64,000 bases of DNA from Segatella copri (GCF_949820605.1 NZ_CATKVU010000006.1:3257431-3321430), one strand, 5' to 3'; counted from the first letter of the stretch, positions 24,337 to 33,353 are shown. A program made the numbers and translations. The notes: generated from the sequence alone by a model not told the origin.

Positions 24337-26424
24337 ATGGTAAGTGTATATAGAAAGATAATGACGATGCAGATTAAGAACGGACTGTGCCTTCTGTGGC
24401 TATTCGTTCTGATGCTGCTGTTTGCCGCTTGTTCTCATCGGCAGAAGGGTGATGAGTCGTGGCATAAAGATATCGATGAATTTGTGTCCGGTCACCAATC
24501 TCTCATGCAGAGTCATCCTGATTCGATGATCATGCTGATAAGAAATTTCAAATGTGAAGGTAATCCCGATAAAAGCGATCAATGGAAAAAATTATTAATA
24601 GCTAAATGTTATTATATGAAGGGGGCTGATGCCCAATGCCAGTCGTTGATAGATTCGGTTAACGCTTATTGCAAACAAACTCCTGACAACAGAATTCTTT
24701 CTTATGCTGATAATCTGCAAGGCATACTTTTGCTGGTTTCCGGCAAGAGGAAGGAGGCTTTAATTTATTATGAGAAAGCTTATCATGAAATCATGAACCT
24801 TGACAGTTGCGGCAAGGCGATTGATGTATGTATCAATATTGCCGATGCGTCCAGACAGATGGGTAAGCTGGCGGATGCTTCTTCCTGGTATCGCCGTGCC
24901 TATTTCCTTGCAGATTCTCTGAATCAGCATGAAGCCCAGAACAGTATTCTCTCAGGACTGGGACAGGTTTATAATGATTTGCAGAACTATCAGCTGGCGC
25001 ATCATTATTTCCAGAAGGCTGAACGCCTGTATCCGCCAAAGAATCCGAAAGATGTTTATTTCTTTTACAACAGTTGGGGAAATGTGTACAGCAGTCAGGA
25101 AAAACCGGCTGAGGCTCTGAAATGCTTCCTGAAGGCTCAAAAGGCTACACGGCAGATGGAACAGCCCCTGGCGACGGCTATTGTTGATGCTAATCTCGGA
25201 CAGACTTATCTGGAACTCAACCGGTTGGATTCTGCACAGAAATATCTGACTCTTACCACGAAATTCTTCTTTGCCCAGCCCTCCATGCAGAGCGATGTGC
25301 AATTCTATGTGGATGGGTTGAATGCATCTCTGGCTCTGAAGCAGGATAGTCTGGCGAAGGCTACTGAGATTTTGAACAAGCCATACGATCTCTCCAAGAT
25401 GTCGCCTAATTATCTTTACCTTTATCATAAGGGACTGGCGGCTCTTTGTGAACGAAAGGGACAATATGCCAAGGCTCTGCAATATCAGAAACTGATGAAT
25501 CAGTACGACGATTCGCTCCGTAACGCTACGATGGTTTCGAATGTTCAGGAGAATGAATTGAGATTCAAGCAGGATACGGCCATCGTTCGCCGTGATTTAT
25601 CCCTTAGCACCACGCAAGCAGAGGTAAGATCCTTTAGAGTCATCCTGCTCCTGATTATCGGCTTGCTGGTAATGAGCGTGTTGGCTCTCATCGCTTTCAT
25701 CCGTTACAAATGGATGCGCAGCAAGCATCAGCATCATAAGGAGATGAACCGGATGATGGCTCTGAAGATGGAGAATGTGCGCAATCGTTTCTCGCCTCAT
25801 TTTGTATTTAATGTGCTCAATATCTTCGTATCTAATCTTCCGAAGGGGGTTAATGTCAAACCGCTTCAGCTCCTGATACAGGTACTGCGTGCCTACTTGC
25901 TTTCTTGCGATAAGATGGCGGTAAGTTTGGAAGAGGAACTGCAGATGGTGACGAGCTATTCTACTCTTCGCCATGAAACTAATCCGTTCCTTCCGATGCC
26001 TCAGTTCCATGTTGCCAAGGATGTGGATATGAAGCTCATGCTGCCGTCTATGATTATCCAGATTCCTGTAGAGAATGCTTTGAAATATGCTTTTGTGGAA
26101 ATGAAAGAGACGGAAGATAAGCCTTTGCTGGATGTAAACATCTGGGTTGAGGACGATATGCTCCGCATAGATGTTACAGACAACGGATGTGGAGTTTCGG
26201 GTACCGTTGGCAAGAAAAAGAAAAATTGTGCTGCCAGTACGGGAACTGGATTGAGAATTCTGAACAGTACCATCGAAATGCTTAATGCAAGCAACGAACG
26301 CAAGATGTTTTTCAAGATGCAGAGCAACAGAGGAGCATCAGAAGAGGAGGGTGGTACCAGGAATAGAGGAATATGTGTAAGTATCGGAGTTCCATGTAAT
26401 TACGATTATAATGTCTTTAAGTAA
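24337..26424 (+). CDS. TPR-containing LytS-type sensor histidine kinase
   Basis: A 695-residue protein. It opens with a signal/lipoprotein-like sequence (FAAC, Cys ~32), then a periplasmic TPR array (~60-390; AEALKCFLKAQKATR, KALQYQKLMNQYDD), one membrane span (~434-456), the His_kinase domain with SPHFVFNVLN (phospho-acceptor His ~488) and an HATPase domain (ENALKYAF N-box ~578, GTGLRIL). This is the LytS-type two-component layout. TPR sensors of this kind in Bacteroidota bind periplasmic ligands or partners that are mostly unknown. The partner regulator starts 33 bp downstream. An alternative start is 24361. Confidence 0.88.
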   Translation: MVSVYRKIMTMQIKNGLCLLWLFVLMLLFAACSHRQKGDESWHKDIDEFVSGHQSLMQSHPDSMIMLIRNFKCEGNPDKSDQWKKLLIAKCYYMKGADAQCQSLIDSVNAYCKQTPDNRILSYADNLQGILLLVSGKRKEALIYYEKAYHEIMNLDSCGKAIDVCINIADASRQMGKLADASSWYRRAYFLADSLNQHEAQNSILSGLGQVYNDLQNYQLAHHYFQKAERLYPPKNPKDVYFFYNSWGNVYSSQEKPAEALKCFLKAQKATRQMEQPLATAIVDANLGQTYLELNRLDSAQKYLTLTTKFFFAQPSMQSDVQFYVDGLNASLALKQDSLAKATEILNKPYDLSKMSPNYLYLYHKGLAALCERKGQYAKALQYQKLMNQYDDSLRNATMVSNVQENELRFKQDTAIVRRDLSLSTTQAEVRSFRVILLLIIGLLVMSVLALIAFIRYKWMRSKHQHHKEMNRMMALKMENVRNRFSPHFVFNVLNIFVSNLPKGVNVKPLQLLIQVLRAYLLSCDKMAVSLEEELQMVTSYSTLRHETNPFLPMPQFHVAKDVDMKLMLPSMIIQIPVENALKYAFVEMKETEDKPLLDVNIWVEDDMLRIDVTDNGCGVSGTVGKKKKNCAASTGTGLRILNSTIEMLNASNERKMFFKMQSNRGASEEEGGTRNRGICVSIGVPCNYDYNVFK

Positions 26425-26457
26425 GAAACTTTTCATAAGAATTTAAAAAGAAATAAC

Positions 26458-27297
26458 ATGCAAGATAGAATTAAGGTTGTGATTGTGGACGATGAACCAC
26501 AGAGCATCCACAGGTTGCAGGATGATTTGGCAACTCTGGAAGATTTTGAGGTGATTGCCACATCCTCTTCGGCGGTATCGGCAAAGAATCTGGTGATGAG
26601 CATACAGCCCGATGTGCTGTTCATCGATGTTGAAATGCCTGGACAGACGGGTTTTGAGGTGTTGCAATCTCTGAGAGATGAAATTCCGATGGAACTTATC
26701 GTAGTATTTTACAGCGCCTTCGATAAGTATATGATTGATGCGCTCAGAGCCTCTGCCTTCGATTTCCTGTTGAAACCTTATCAGCAGGATGAGTTTGAAC
26801 TGGTGGTAGACCGAATCCGGCAGAAAATGAAAGATGGAGATGATGTGGATGAAGATGCTTCTTCCGTTCCAGAGTCCTCTTCCTGTTCTTCTGAATCAGT
26901 CTTGGCTTCTCAGAAGGCTCAGGATTTTTCGGGAATGAATGGGATGCTGGGAACAGCAGCCAAGCGTCTTGCCATTCAGACCATTTCGGGTTTATTGATG
27001 TTGAAGCCCGATGATGTGTTCAGTTGCACTTTTGATGAGGCTACTCATCTTTGGCAGTTGAAGTTGTCGAATGGGCAGGTTTATAAATTGAAGAGGCAGG
27101 CCACGGCAAAGACCATCCTTTCCATGTCGCCTTCTCTGGCTCAGGTTCGTCAGGATTGCATCATCAATCTCGATTATCTTCTCTGCATCGAGAATTATAC
27201 GCTCCGCTGCATCTTTTCTCCTCCTTTCGACCATGAGGAAATCACGGTTTCCCGCCGCTGCTATAAGGCGGTAAAGGATCAGTTGGAGATATTGTAG
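26458..27297 (+). CDS. LytTR-family response regulator
   Basis: A 279-residue regulator. The receiver domain (~5-120) shows acidic residues in IVDDEPQ, the phospho-acceptor Asp in LFIDVEMPGQTG (~60), Thr/Ser counterpart FYSAF and Lys in LLKPYQ. A Ser-rich linker (~128-155) leads to a LytTR DNA-binding domain (~175-279; VFSCTFDEATHLWQLKLSNG, CIINLDYLLCIENYTLRCIF). It is 33 bp downstream of the sensor kinase gene, in the same operon, and is activated by it in the usual way. Target promoters are not identifiable here. Confidence 0.9.
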   Translation: MQDRIKVVIVDDEPQSIHRLQDDLATLEDFEVIATSSSAVSAKNLVMSIQPDVLFIDVEMPGQTGFEVLQSLRDEIPMELIVVFYSAFDKYMIDALRASAFDFLLKPYQQDEFELVVDRIRQKMKDGDDVDEDASSVPESSSCSSESVLASQKAQDFSGMNGMLGTAAKRLAIQTISGLLMLKPDDVFSCTFDEATHLWQLKLSNGQVYKLKRQATAKTILSMSPSLAQVRQDCIINLDYLLCIENYTLRCIFSPPFDHEEITVSRRCYKAVKDQLEIL

Positions 27298-27308
27298 GAA
27301 TCGGAAAA

Positions 27309-27352
27309 AAGAAGAGGGTGTGCAAGATATAGTCTTTGCACGCCCTCTTCTT
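27309..27352. terminator. Bidirectional terminator
   Basis: AAGAAGAGGG(TG)TGCAAGA / TCTTTGCA(CG)CCCTCTTCTT, a ~19-bp stem with a 5-nt loop, sits between the convergent regulator and AAA-ATPase genes. Confidence 0.85.
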
Positions 27353-27360
27353 CTATGTTT

Positions 27361-28941
27361 TTATTCTTCAGTAATTCCCCAATCCAATAGCCCTTTGCCT
27401 TCCTCGTCCAGCTCAATGCCGAGGCCTATCACCTTTCGCTTGTCTGCTTGGAAAGGCTCCAGGTATTTGTTATCCAGTATCTGCTGAATGGCAGCCTTTT
27501 TACCACCATTATTTTTCAGTTTCAGTTCTATCACGTAGATGTAGCGTGAAGTTTGGGCGATGAGGTCGATCCTTCCTGTTGCAAGCATATGCTCTACCTC
27601 CACTTTCAGACCGATGGCATTCAGAATGGTACTGATGATGAGGCGGTAGCGCTCTTCCATATCCATCGAGGCAAGTTTCTTGTTGCTGTAAGGCACATCG
27701 GCAACCAATGCTTTCAGTGTTTTCATGGCATCTGCGATTTGCCCGGTACCCAATTGGCGGAACAGACTGCCTTGCAGACTGATAATATCGCTTTCTGATT
27801 TCATGGTCAGGCTTGGCAGTACAACCTCGTAAAGAGCCTGTTTCACTTCTTGGTTTGGAAAACCTAAGAAATAGCCAAATTCATCGCTCGACTTGATGGT
27901 AAGGTAACCCGTCTGATAAAGAAAGAGTTCGGCACCACCATTTATGACATCAGAACTCTCAAGAGTCTTGCGTAAAATCGGACAATTTTCGAAATTCCGT
28001 AAGCGCAGTTCCATGTTGTCCACAAACTTAGGTAGCATGGATGTTGCTCCTGATGAAACCCAGAAACAGCTCAAGTCTTGTGCGTCGAGTGCATTAAGGA
28101 GACTGAAAGGATTGTAGATGTCCACCATGTTTCTGCGACTGAAATGGTATCCATCGTAGTAATCCTTCAGGTTATCATGAGTTTGCTGCAAGGTCCACTC
28201 GTTCACTTCAGCCATTCTTTCCAGTTCCGGCTTGAAGTTCTCCCCGATTTCTCCTTCTGTAATACCGCAGATAGCAGCATATTCAGGAAGGAAACTGATA
28301 TTGGTCAGGTTGTTGAGAACTGAGAAAAGAGAAATCTGCGTAAACTTGGTGATACCCGTAATGAAGACGAAACGTTGGTACGCATCATCAGCTTTCAAGA
28401 TGGAAAACACGCTTCTATATACTTCTGTGCAACCCTCATGCTCGGGAGTTTTCCACGAGTGCTGGAGAGGAGAGTCGTACTCATCGATAAGAATGGCAAC
28501 CTTGAGCCCTGTTTGCTCATAGGCGGTTTTAATGATGAGGTCGAAGCGGTTTCCTAGTGAATCTGTAGGTTTGATATGGATGCCATATAATTGCTCATAA
28601 ACATCAAAAGTTCGATCCAGGTATGCCTTAACTTCATTTGCAGTCGCTCCCCCTCGGCTCATGTCGAATCGAATAACCGGGTACTGTTTCCATTCCTTCT
28701 CCAATTCCATGATTTTCAGTCCTTCGAAGAGCTCATTTCTTCCTTCGAAGTAAGCCTGGAGTGTATCAACAAGCACAGATTTTCCGAATCGACGAGGACG
28801 GCTCAAGTAATTATATTGTTTGCCGTTGTTCGCCAATTTCCAGATGATGTCACTCTTATCTACATAGAGATAACCTTCTTCTCTGATTTTATTGAAAGAC
28901 TGTATGCCTACCGGCAGCTTTCTGCATTCATTGTTTGCCAT
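27361..28941 (-). CDS. AAA-ATPase-like / PD-(D/E)XK nuclease-like protein (DUF1703 type)
   Basis: 526 residues from the ATG at 28941 (MANNECRKLPVGIQSFNKIR). The N-terminal AAA-ATPase_like domain has YVDKSDIIWKL, a P-loop-like SRPRRFGKSVLVDTL (~40-55), ILIDEYDSPL (Walker B, ~145) and FVFITGITKFTQISLFSVLN. The C-terminal ~100 residues have a PD-(D/E)XK nuclease-like core: GRIDLIAQTSRYIYVIELKL (D...ExK). Bacteroidales genomes carry many paralogues; their function is unproven, and a defence or mobile-element role is speculation. It has its own TAnnTTTG element, and the IS110 element lies just upstream. Confidence 0.87.
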   Translation of the reverse strand: MANNECRKLPVGIQSFNKIREEGYLYVDKSDIIWKLANNGKQYNYLSRPRRFGKSVLVDTLQAYFEGRNELFEGLKIMELEKEWKQYPVIRFDMSRGGATANEVKAYLDRTFDVYEQLYGIHIKPTDSLGNRFDLIIKTAYEQTGLKVAILIDEYDSPLQHSWKTPEHEGCTEVYRSVFSILKADDAYQRFVFITGITKFTQISLFSVLNNLTNISFLPEYAAICGITEGEIGENFKPELERMAEVNEWTLQQTHDNLKDYYDGYHFSRRNMVDIYNPFSLLNALDAQDLSCFWVSSGATSMLPKFVDNMELRLRNFENCPILRKTLESSDVINGGAELFLYQTGYLTIKSSDEFGYFLGFPNQEVKQALYEVVLPSLTMKSESDIISLQGSLFRQLGTGQIADAMKTLKALVADVPYSNKKLASMDMEERYRLIISTILNAIGLKVEVEHMLATGRIDLIAQTSRYIYVIELKLKNNGGKKAAIQQILDNKYLEPFQADKRKVIGLGIELDEEGKGLLDWGITEE

Positions 28942-28971
28942 AATCTTTTCTCCTATTCCTATCTTTAGCCG

Positions 28972-28979
28972 CAAATTTA
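28972..28979 (-). promoter_or_regulatory. -7 element for the AAA-ATPase-like gene
   Basis: TAAATTTG on the minus strand fits TAnnTTTG, 30 bp before the start. The -33 element is weak. Confidence 0.45.
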
Positions 28980-29126
28980 GATAAAATTTCTGAATTATAA
29001 GCCAGTATAATAAAAAACTTCAATGATTTCCCTCGAATTGTGCGAAATTAGCCTTGTTTTTCGAGAAATCAAGACCACAACTGCAAAAAATCCTACTAAC
29101 GTGCTCTGAGTCACAAAAATATTTAT

Positions 29127-29134
29127 TATCTTTG
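29127..29134 (+). promoter_or_regulatory. -7 element for IS110 transposase
   Basis: TATCTTTG, 47 bp before the start codon, in the non-coding left part of the element. A -33 element is not clear. Confidence 0.4.
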
Positions 29135-29181
29135 AAGCAGTGTTCGTTAACTGATTTTTTAAACTTCAAAAATGTAGGCTT

Positions 29182-30333
29182 ATGAAAGCAGTATGTGGTC
29201 TTGACGTGCACAAAGATAGTATTTTTCTTTGTATTTTGCACAGTGATGGTGAATTATTTGAGCAAGTTTTCGGTGTTTTAACATTTCAGCTGGAAGAAAT
29301 GCGGAAATTGCTCCAAAAGCATCATGTTTTTGAGGTTTGTATGGAGAGTACCAGTATCTATTGGATACCAATATGGCGTGTGCTTTCTCCTCATTTTACT
29401 CTGCGTCTGGTAAATCCTTATTTCATCAAGCAACTTCCAGGTCATAAGAGTGATATCAAGGATGCCCAGTGGATAGCAGAATGTACATTGAAGGAATTGG
29501 TTAGGGGAAGTTTCGTTCCTCCAGAGATTATTCAACAGCTTCGCCAGTACGATCGCCGAATCTTTGACCTCAATGCTGAGATTGTCCGTAAGGTTTCCAA
29601 GGTGGACGGCGTACTCCAACGTTGCAATATCCGCTTGAGCAATTATGTATCCAACATCGAGTGTAAGAGTTACCGCGATGTCGTGCGCAGGCTCTCGGAA
29701 GGTGTCACAAATCCAAACGAGCTGATGAAGCTTGTTCATGGTCGCATTGTCAATCGTCATGGTGCGGAGACGATATTAGCCTCATTGACAGGCGTTGTCT
29801 CCCAGGCAGAAATAGATGTACTGCGCCAACTCCATGAGGAGATTGGCATCGCCGAGAGCCACAGAAACGAATGTCAGCAGAGAATGTTGGAGATATGCGA
29901 GAAGCATTTTCCAGAGGAACTCGAACGCTTGCAGAAAATTCCAGGAATCAAGGAACGTGCCGCAACATCATTGATCGCAGAGATCGGAACGGATATGAGT
30001 AAGTTCGAAACGGCAAACCACCTTGCTTCCTGGAGTGGACTGAGACCAAGAAATGACGAGTCCAACAAGAAAATCAAATCTCGTAAAATTACCCATGGCA
30101 ATGTCTACCTCCGCAACACCATCATTCAATGTGCCTGGGCTGCCAGTCGTCAGAAAGACTGTTTCTTCAGTAGATTCTCGTATCACCAAACAATTGTGAG
30201 AAGAAAGAACAAAATGAAGGTGATTGTTGCTGTGGCGAGAAAGTTACTTGTCGCCGTATGGCATGTCTTACATGACAAGACAGACTATGTTGACTTCAAA
30301 CCAGATCGTGAAGAATCCGCCAACAACGGATGA
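29182..30333 (+). CDS. IS110-family transposase (DEDD recombinase)
   Basis: A 383-residue recombinase. The N-terminal RuvC-like domain has GLDVHKD (first Asp, ~8), CMESTSIYW (Glu ~55) and SDIKDAQW (last Asp pair, ~92-96). The C-terminal Transposase_20 domain has IPGIKERAATSLIAEIGTD and ASWSGLRPRNDES, which holds the catalytic Ser. IS110-family enzymes move a circular intermediate to a target chosen by an element-encoded bridge RNA and make little or no target duplication, so the ends cannot be fixed from one copy. The frame is intact. Non-coding stretches lie on both sides; the downstream one is more structured. Confidence 0.92.
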   Translation: MKAVCGLDVHKDSIFLCILHSDGELFEQVFGVLTFQLEEMRKLLQKHHVFEVCMESTSIYWIPIWRVLSPHFTLRLVNPYFIKQLPGHKSDIKDAQWIAECTLKELVRGSFVPPEIIQQLRQYDRRIFDLNAEIVRKVSKVDGVLQRCNIRLSNYVSNIECKSYRDVVRRLSEGVTNPNELMKLVHGRIVNRHGAETILASLTGVVSQAEIDVLRQLHEEIGIAESHRNECQQRMLEICEKHFPEELERLQKIPGIKERAATSLIAEIGTDMSKFETANHLASWSGLRPRNDESNKKIKSRKITHGNVYLRNTIIQCAWAASRQKDCFFSRFSYHQTIVRRKNKMKVIVAVARKLLVAVWHVLHDKTDYVDFKPDREESANNG

Positions 30334-30486
30334 CCATGATATACCTTCCATGATAAAGCTATTATCTTTGTGATGGGTTTAGACCTCGTTTGCAAATTAA
30401 CTTAATGTCATGGGAGGCTATGGAAGTCAGTATGAGTAAAACTCGAAGAGGAAAGTATACTGATAATCGCATTTGCTATATAAGCA

Positions 30487-30536
30487 AGTGCAAGGGAGAC
30501 ATGCGCCTTTATTTACGAAGAAAAGGCAAACTCCCT
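30487..30536 (+). ncRNA. Candidate structured RNA (possible bridge-RNA part) near IS110
   Basis: CAAGGGAG and CTCCCTTG form an 8-bp outer stem enclosing an unpaired segment and an inner stem GCCTTT / AAGGC. A stem with an internal loop and a capped inner stem is the shape of bridge-RNA binding loops. A small hairpin TTGCT/AGCAA lies just before it. In the IS1111 subgroup the RNA is encoded downstream of the transposase, in IS110 proper upstream. Guide-to-end matches could not be confirmed. Confidence 0.3.
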
Positions 30537-30693
30537 TGTTTTAGTTACCTTGTGCGAGGGAAATCATTTTCGTTTTATAGAGGAAAGATACGGCTAATTT
30601 TTGAATCATGCAAGTTTTTGGCAATTAAAAAGATGTAAATAGATACCTGATAAAAGAATATATTGTACATGCTCTAGAAAAATGCATTTTTTC

Positions 30694-30724
30694 TTGGTTT
30701 TTTCACGGAAAAAACTTACTTTTG
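30694..30724 (+). promoter_or_regulatory. Promoter of small orphan gene
   Basis: TTG (30694-30696), 20 bp, TACTTTTG (30717-30724). The leader is ~70 nt. Confidence 0.55.
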
Positions 30725-30800
30725 CACCATAATAGAGGAGAATTATAACAAAAAGGTGGAATGATTTGCTTATCACCACAACATTTAAACCCCATTAGTT

Positions 30801-31172
30801 ATGACGGAAGATATTAATATATTGACATTCGATAACTTTATTCAAAAGATTAAGACTATCAAGACATATCGCAGTAACGCCAATAAGGAATACAAGGTAG
30901 TTAAGGTAAACAAGACCGCATTGGTACTTAGAGATCAGCGCACTAAGGCTGATTTTGAAGTACCAGCAGCTCAAGTATTCGCTGCCATGAAAGAACTTGG
31001 TATTGAAAACTGCACGGTTCTTAAAATGCGCCAGTATGTAGGAACACATGCTGCACCAGCCTCTGCCGCCCTCATCTTCTGGGCTTTCGGACGAGGACAG
31101 GTTCAGGCAGCAATAAAAAAGTTTGCCGATTTGACGGTTAGGATAATAAGAGAACAGCAAAAACGGAAATAG
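30801..31172 (+). CDS. Small protein of unknown function
   Basis: A 123-residue soluble protein without signal peptide. It opens MTEDINILTFDNFIQKIKTI, has a short beta-rich middle (VVKVNKTALVLRDQRTKADF) and an amphipathic C-terminal half that ends basic (IREQQKRK). I do not recognise the family. It has its own promoter with a ~70-nt leader and its own terminator, so it appears to be a real single-gene unit. It sits between the IS110 element and the polysaccharide locus; whether it belongs to either is unclear. Confidence 0.6.
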   Translation: MTEDINILTFDNFIQKIKTIKTYRSNANKEYKVVKVNKTALVLRDQRTKADFEVPAAQVFAAMKELGIENCTVLKMRQYVGTHAAPASAALIFWAFGRGQVQAAIKKFADLTVRIIREQQKRK

Positions 31173-31236
31173 TAAATCTGGCAACCTGTATGGTTGAAAG
31201 GCTTTCAATTGATACTTGATGGTGAAAAAGAGAAAA

Positions 31237-31266
31237 AGGGTGCATCATGGACTTATGACACACCCT
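31237..31266 (+). terminator. Terminator after small orphan gene
   Basis: AGGGTG(CA)TCAT ggactt ATGA(CA)CACCCT, a two-part stem with an internal mismatch loop, 65 bp after the stop. No long T-run follows. Confidence 0.55.
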
Positions 31267-31282
31267 CTGCTTATAAAAAACA

Positions 31283-31309
31283 TTAAATTATAGTGTTGCG
31301 GAAATAAGG
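31283..31309 (-). mobile_element. Orphan IS1380-type terminal repeat
   Basis: On the minus strand it reads CCTTATTTCCGCAACACTA, nearly the same as the left end of the IS1380 element at 3198 (CCTTAATTCCGCAACACTA). The next bases (TAATTTAA versus TATTTAA) also align. No transposase or partner end is nearby, so this looks like a solo remnant, 12 bp before the nominal regulator start. Confidence 0.6.
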
Positions 31310-31321
31310 AAATATTAAATT

Positions 31322-33136
31322 ATGGCAAAGGAAAACTATAGTAAATATGAAATGAATGGGGTACTCAAAGTACTATCATTTAGTCATGTATCACTTCATA
31401 AAAGTAATACAAAATGCACCATGTTATTTTTTAATCATTACAAAATAATAAATAATATCGTGATAAAGCATTTATTGTTGACGGTGATAGCTCTGTGCAT
31501 GGATACTTTTGCCCTTGCCACACCCCCGTATTGCAAAGTGTACACACTTGAGGAACTTGATGTGGTTATCAAGAACAGTAGCGTTTATACTCATAAGTAC
31601 GAGCAGAGGATTGACGTGTTGAAGCAAAAGCTTCGTAGAGCGAATAATGATGAGGAAAGATTGGCGGTGTCTCGTGACATCTTCGCTAAATACAAGCCTT
31701 TTAAGTTGGATTCTGCATACGTGTATGCGGAACGAAAACTTAGTTTGGCAAAGAAATTGAATGTTTATGAGGACAGTGTCTATTCTGAGTTGGATATTGC
31801 GGGTATCTTTACCAAGAGTGGCAACTATTTGGAGGCGAACAGAATACTTTCGGCATTGGATGTCAGTTTGATGTCCAATGATATGCGCCAATACTATTAT
31901 GGTTTGTATGGCGAACTTTACGATGCACTTCGTCAAACAGCGATAACCTCTATCCAGCGTGAATACTATGAGCGGAGGCGTTTGCTTTACCGAGATTCGC
32001 TCAAGAACTTAAATGTCTTGAACACCGATTGGGACAAGGCTGAGTTCTTGATAACGAATCAGAAATATACAGATGCGTTGCATATTCTCCTTGCTTCTTA
32101 CAAAAAGTTGACGGTGGATGACCGAGAGATGGGATATGTGGCTTATTCTATCTCTGATATTTATCGCCAGATAAATGACAAGGATAAGGAAAAGCAGTAT
32201 CTCATCATTTCAGCCATGTCTGATTTGAAAAATAGTATCAAGGAGTATGTGTCGCTTCGTCGTCTTGCCACCTTATTATATGAGGAGGGGGATGTAACTC
32301 GTGCTTACTTGTATATGAGAAAGTCGATGGAGGATGCTACCTTTTGTAATGCGAGACTACGTATTATTGAGGTTTCTGATGCTTTGCCTATTATAGATAA
32401 TGCGTATGATGCCATGCGCAAGTCCGAGCGAGCACATATCACCTTAGGATTGATTATCGTGAGCTTCCTCTTGCTGTTGGTGGGGGCTTTGATGATTTAT
32501 ACTCGTAAGCAGTTGCATCGAATCGCCCATGCTCGCCGTGCCTTGGAAGAGTCAAACAAGAGTTTGAATGAGATGAACCAGAAGTTGAATTCTCTCAATA
32601 CACAATTGACTTCTACCAATGACAAACTGAACGAAGCCAATACGGCTCTGCAAGAGACCAATAGGTCGCTCTTCGAGAGTAATAAGATTAAGAATATCTA
32701 TATCATGGAGTTTATGAACAAGTGTTCGGCTTATATAGATAAGTTGGATGCTTATCGACGTTCACTCAATAAATTGGCTGCCAATGGTGGACTGCAGGAA
32801 CTCTATAGACGTTTGAAGTCAAGTGCCATCGTGGAGGATGAAATCGAAGAGTTCTTTGAGGACTTCGACCGTATCTTCCTCCGAATCTTTCCAGAGTTTG
32901 TTGTGTCCTTCAATGGTTTGATGAAGGAAGACGAGAATATTCAACCCAAGAAGGTCGGCCGACTTAACACAGAGTTACGCATCTATGCCTTGTTGCGTTT
33001 GGGTATTGTGGAGAATGAGAAGATTGCTGCTTTCTTGAGATGTTCCAAGCAGACGGTATATTCTTATCGTTCTCGCATCCGTTTACGCTCTCTTTATCCT
33101 GAGGATTTTGAAGAAAGAGTAGCTAAAATAGATTAA
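31322..33136 (+). CDS. Membrane-spanning SusR-like PUL regulator (DUF6377 type)
   Basis: The frame is 604 residues long. A signal-like segment (LLLTVIALCMDTFALA) precedes a helical, TPR-like periplasmic sensor region (~75-370), one membrane span (~375-397; ITLGLIIVSFLLLLVGALMI), a coiled coil (~410-460; LNEMNQKLNSLNTQLTSTND) and a C-terminal helix-turn-helix (~570-595; EKIAAFLRCSKQTVYSYRSR). This is the DUF6377/SusR-type layout, in which sugar sensing outside controls DNA binding inside the cell. The true start is uncertain: ATG 31322 adds an odd extension directly after an IS remnant, while ATG 31421 or GTG 31460 starts closer to the signal peptide. It precedes the polysaccharide locus on the same strand and is the likely activator. 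Confidence 0.82.
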   Translation: MAKENYSKYEMNGVLKVLSFSHVSLHKSNTKCTMLFFNHYKIINNIVIKHLLLTVIALCMDTFALATPPYCKVYTLEELDVVIKNSSVYTHKYEQRIDVLKQKLRRANNDEERLAVSRDIFAKYKPFKLDSAYVYAERKLSLAKKLNVYEDSVYSELDIAGIFTKSGNYLEANRILSALDVSLMSNDMRQYYYGLYGELYDALRQTAITSIQREYYERRRLLYRDSLKNLNVLNTDWDKAEFLITNQKYTDALHILLASYKKLTVDDREMGYVAYSISDIYRQINDKDKEKQYLIISAMSDLKNSIKEYVSLRRLATLLYEEGDVTRAYLYMRKSMEDATFCNARLRIIEVSDALPIIDNAYDAMRKSERAHITLGLIIVSFLLLLVGALMIYTRKQLHRIAHARRALEESNKSLNEMNQKLNSLNTQLTSTNDKLNEANTALQETNRSLFESNKIKNIYIMEFMNKCSAYIDKLDAYRRSLNKLAANGGLQELYRRLKSSAIVEDEIEEFFEDFDRIFLRIFPEFVVSFNGLMKEDENIQPKKVGRLNTELRIYALLRLGIVENEKIAAFLRCSKQTVYSYRSRIRLRSLYPEDFEERVAKID

Positions 33137-33187
33137 AATCTCTTTAATATATGCGAAATACCCTTTGGATAGGGTTTGTATTTTTCT

Positions 33188-33227
33188 CTTGTGCTGAATA
33201 TCATAAGTATTTGATATTCAGCACAAG
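33188..33227 (+). terminator. Terminator after regulator gene
   Basis: CTTGTGCTGAATATCA / TGATATTCAGCACAAG, a 16-bp perfect stem with an 8-nt loop, then a T-rich stretch. It separates the regulator transcript from the enzyme operon. Confidence 0.8.
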
Positions 33228-33287
33228 TGTTGTTTGTACATATTTGTATTTTTGGTGTACGGTGTTATAACCTATTTAAAAAAGCCC

Positions 33288-33295
33288 TATCTTTG
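33288..33295 (+). promoter_or_regulatory. -7 element of the polysaccharide operon
   Basis: TATCTTTG, 58 bp before the GH31 start. There is no -33 TTG/TTTG at the usual distance, which fits a promoter that needs an activator such as the SusR-like protein. Confidence 0.55.
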
Positions 33296-33353
33296 CAACC
33301 AACAACGCCGACAAGGCTGTATTTGGAATTTAAAATAACATAACTAACAATTA

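Larger units (their letters stand above)
30334..30800 (+). other. 467-bp non-coding region downstream of IS110 transposase
   Basis: It has no convincing gene. A frame at 30390-30638 (82 residues) has no recognisable features and unusual composition. The first ~270 bp hold several potential RNA hairpins (see 30487-30536), so this may belong to the IS110 element. The last ~110 bp hold the promoter and leader of the next gene. Confidence 0.5.

Noticed and set aside
30390..30638. 82-codon frame after the IS110 transposase
   Set aside because: No family resemblance, odd composition, and it overlaps potential RNA stems; non-coding RNA is more likely.
33188..33227. Inverted repeat considered as an invertible promoter of the glucan locus
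   Set aside because: The loop is only 8 nt and a T-rich tail follows, so it is a terminator, not an invertible segment.
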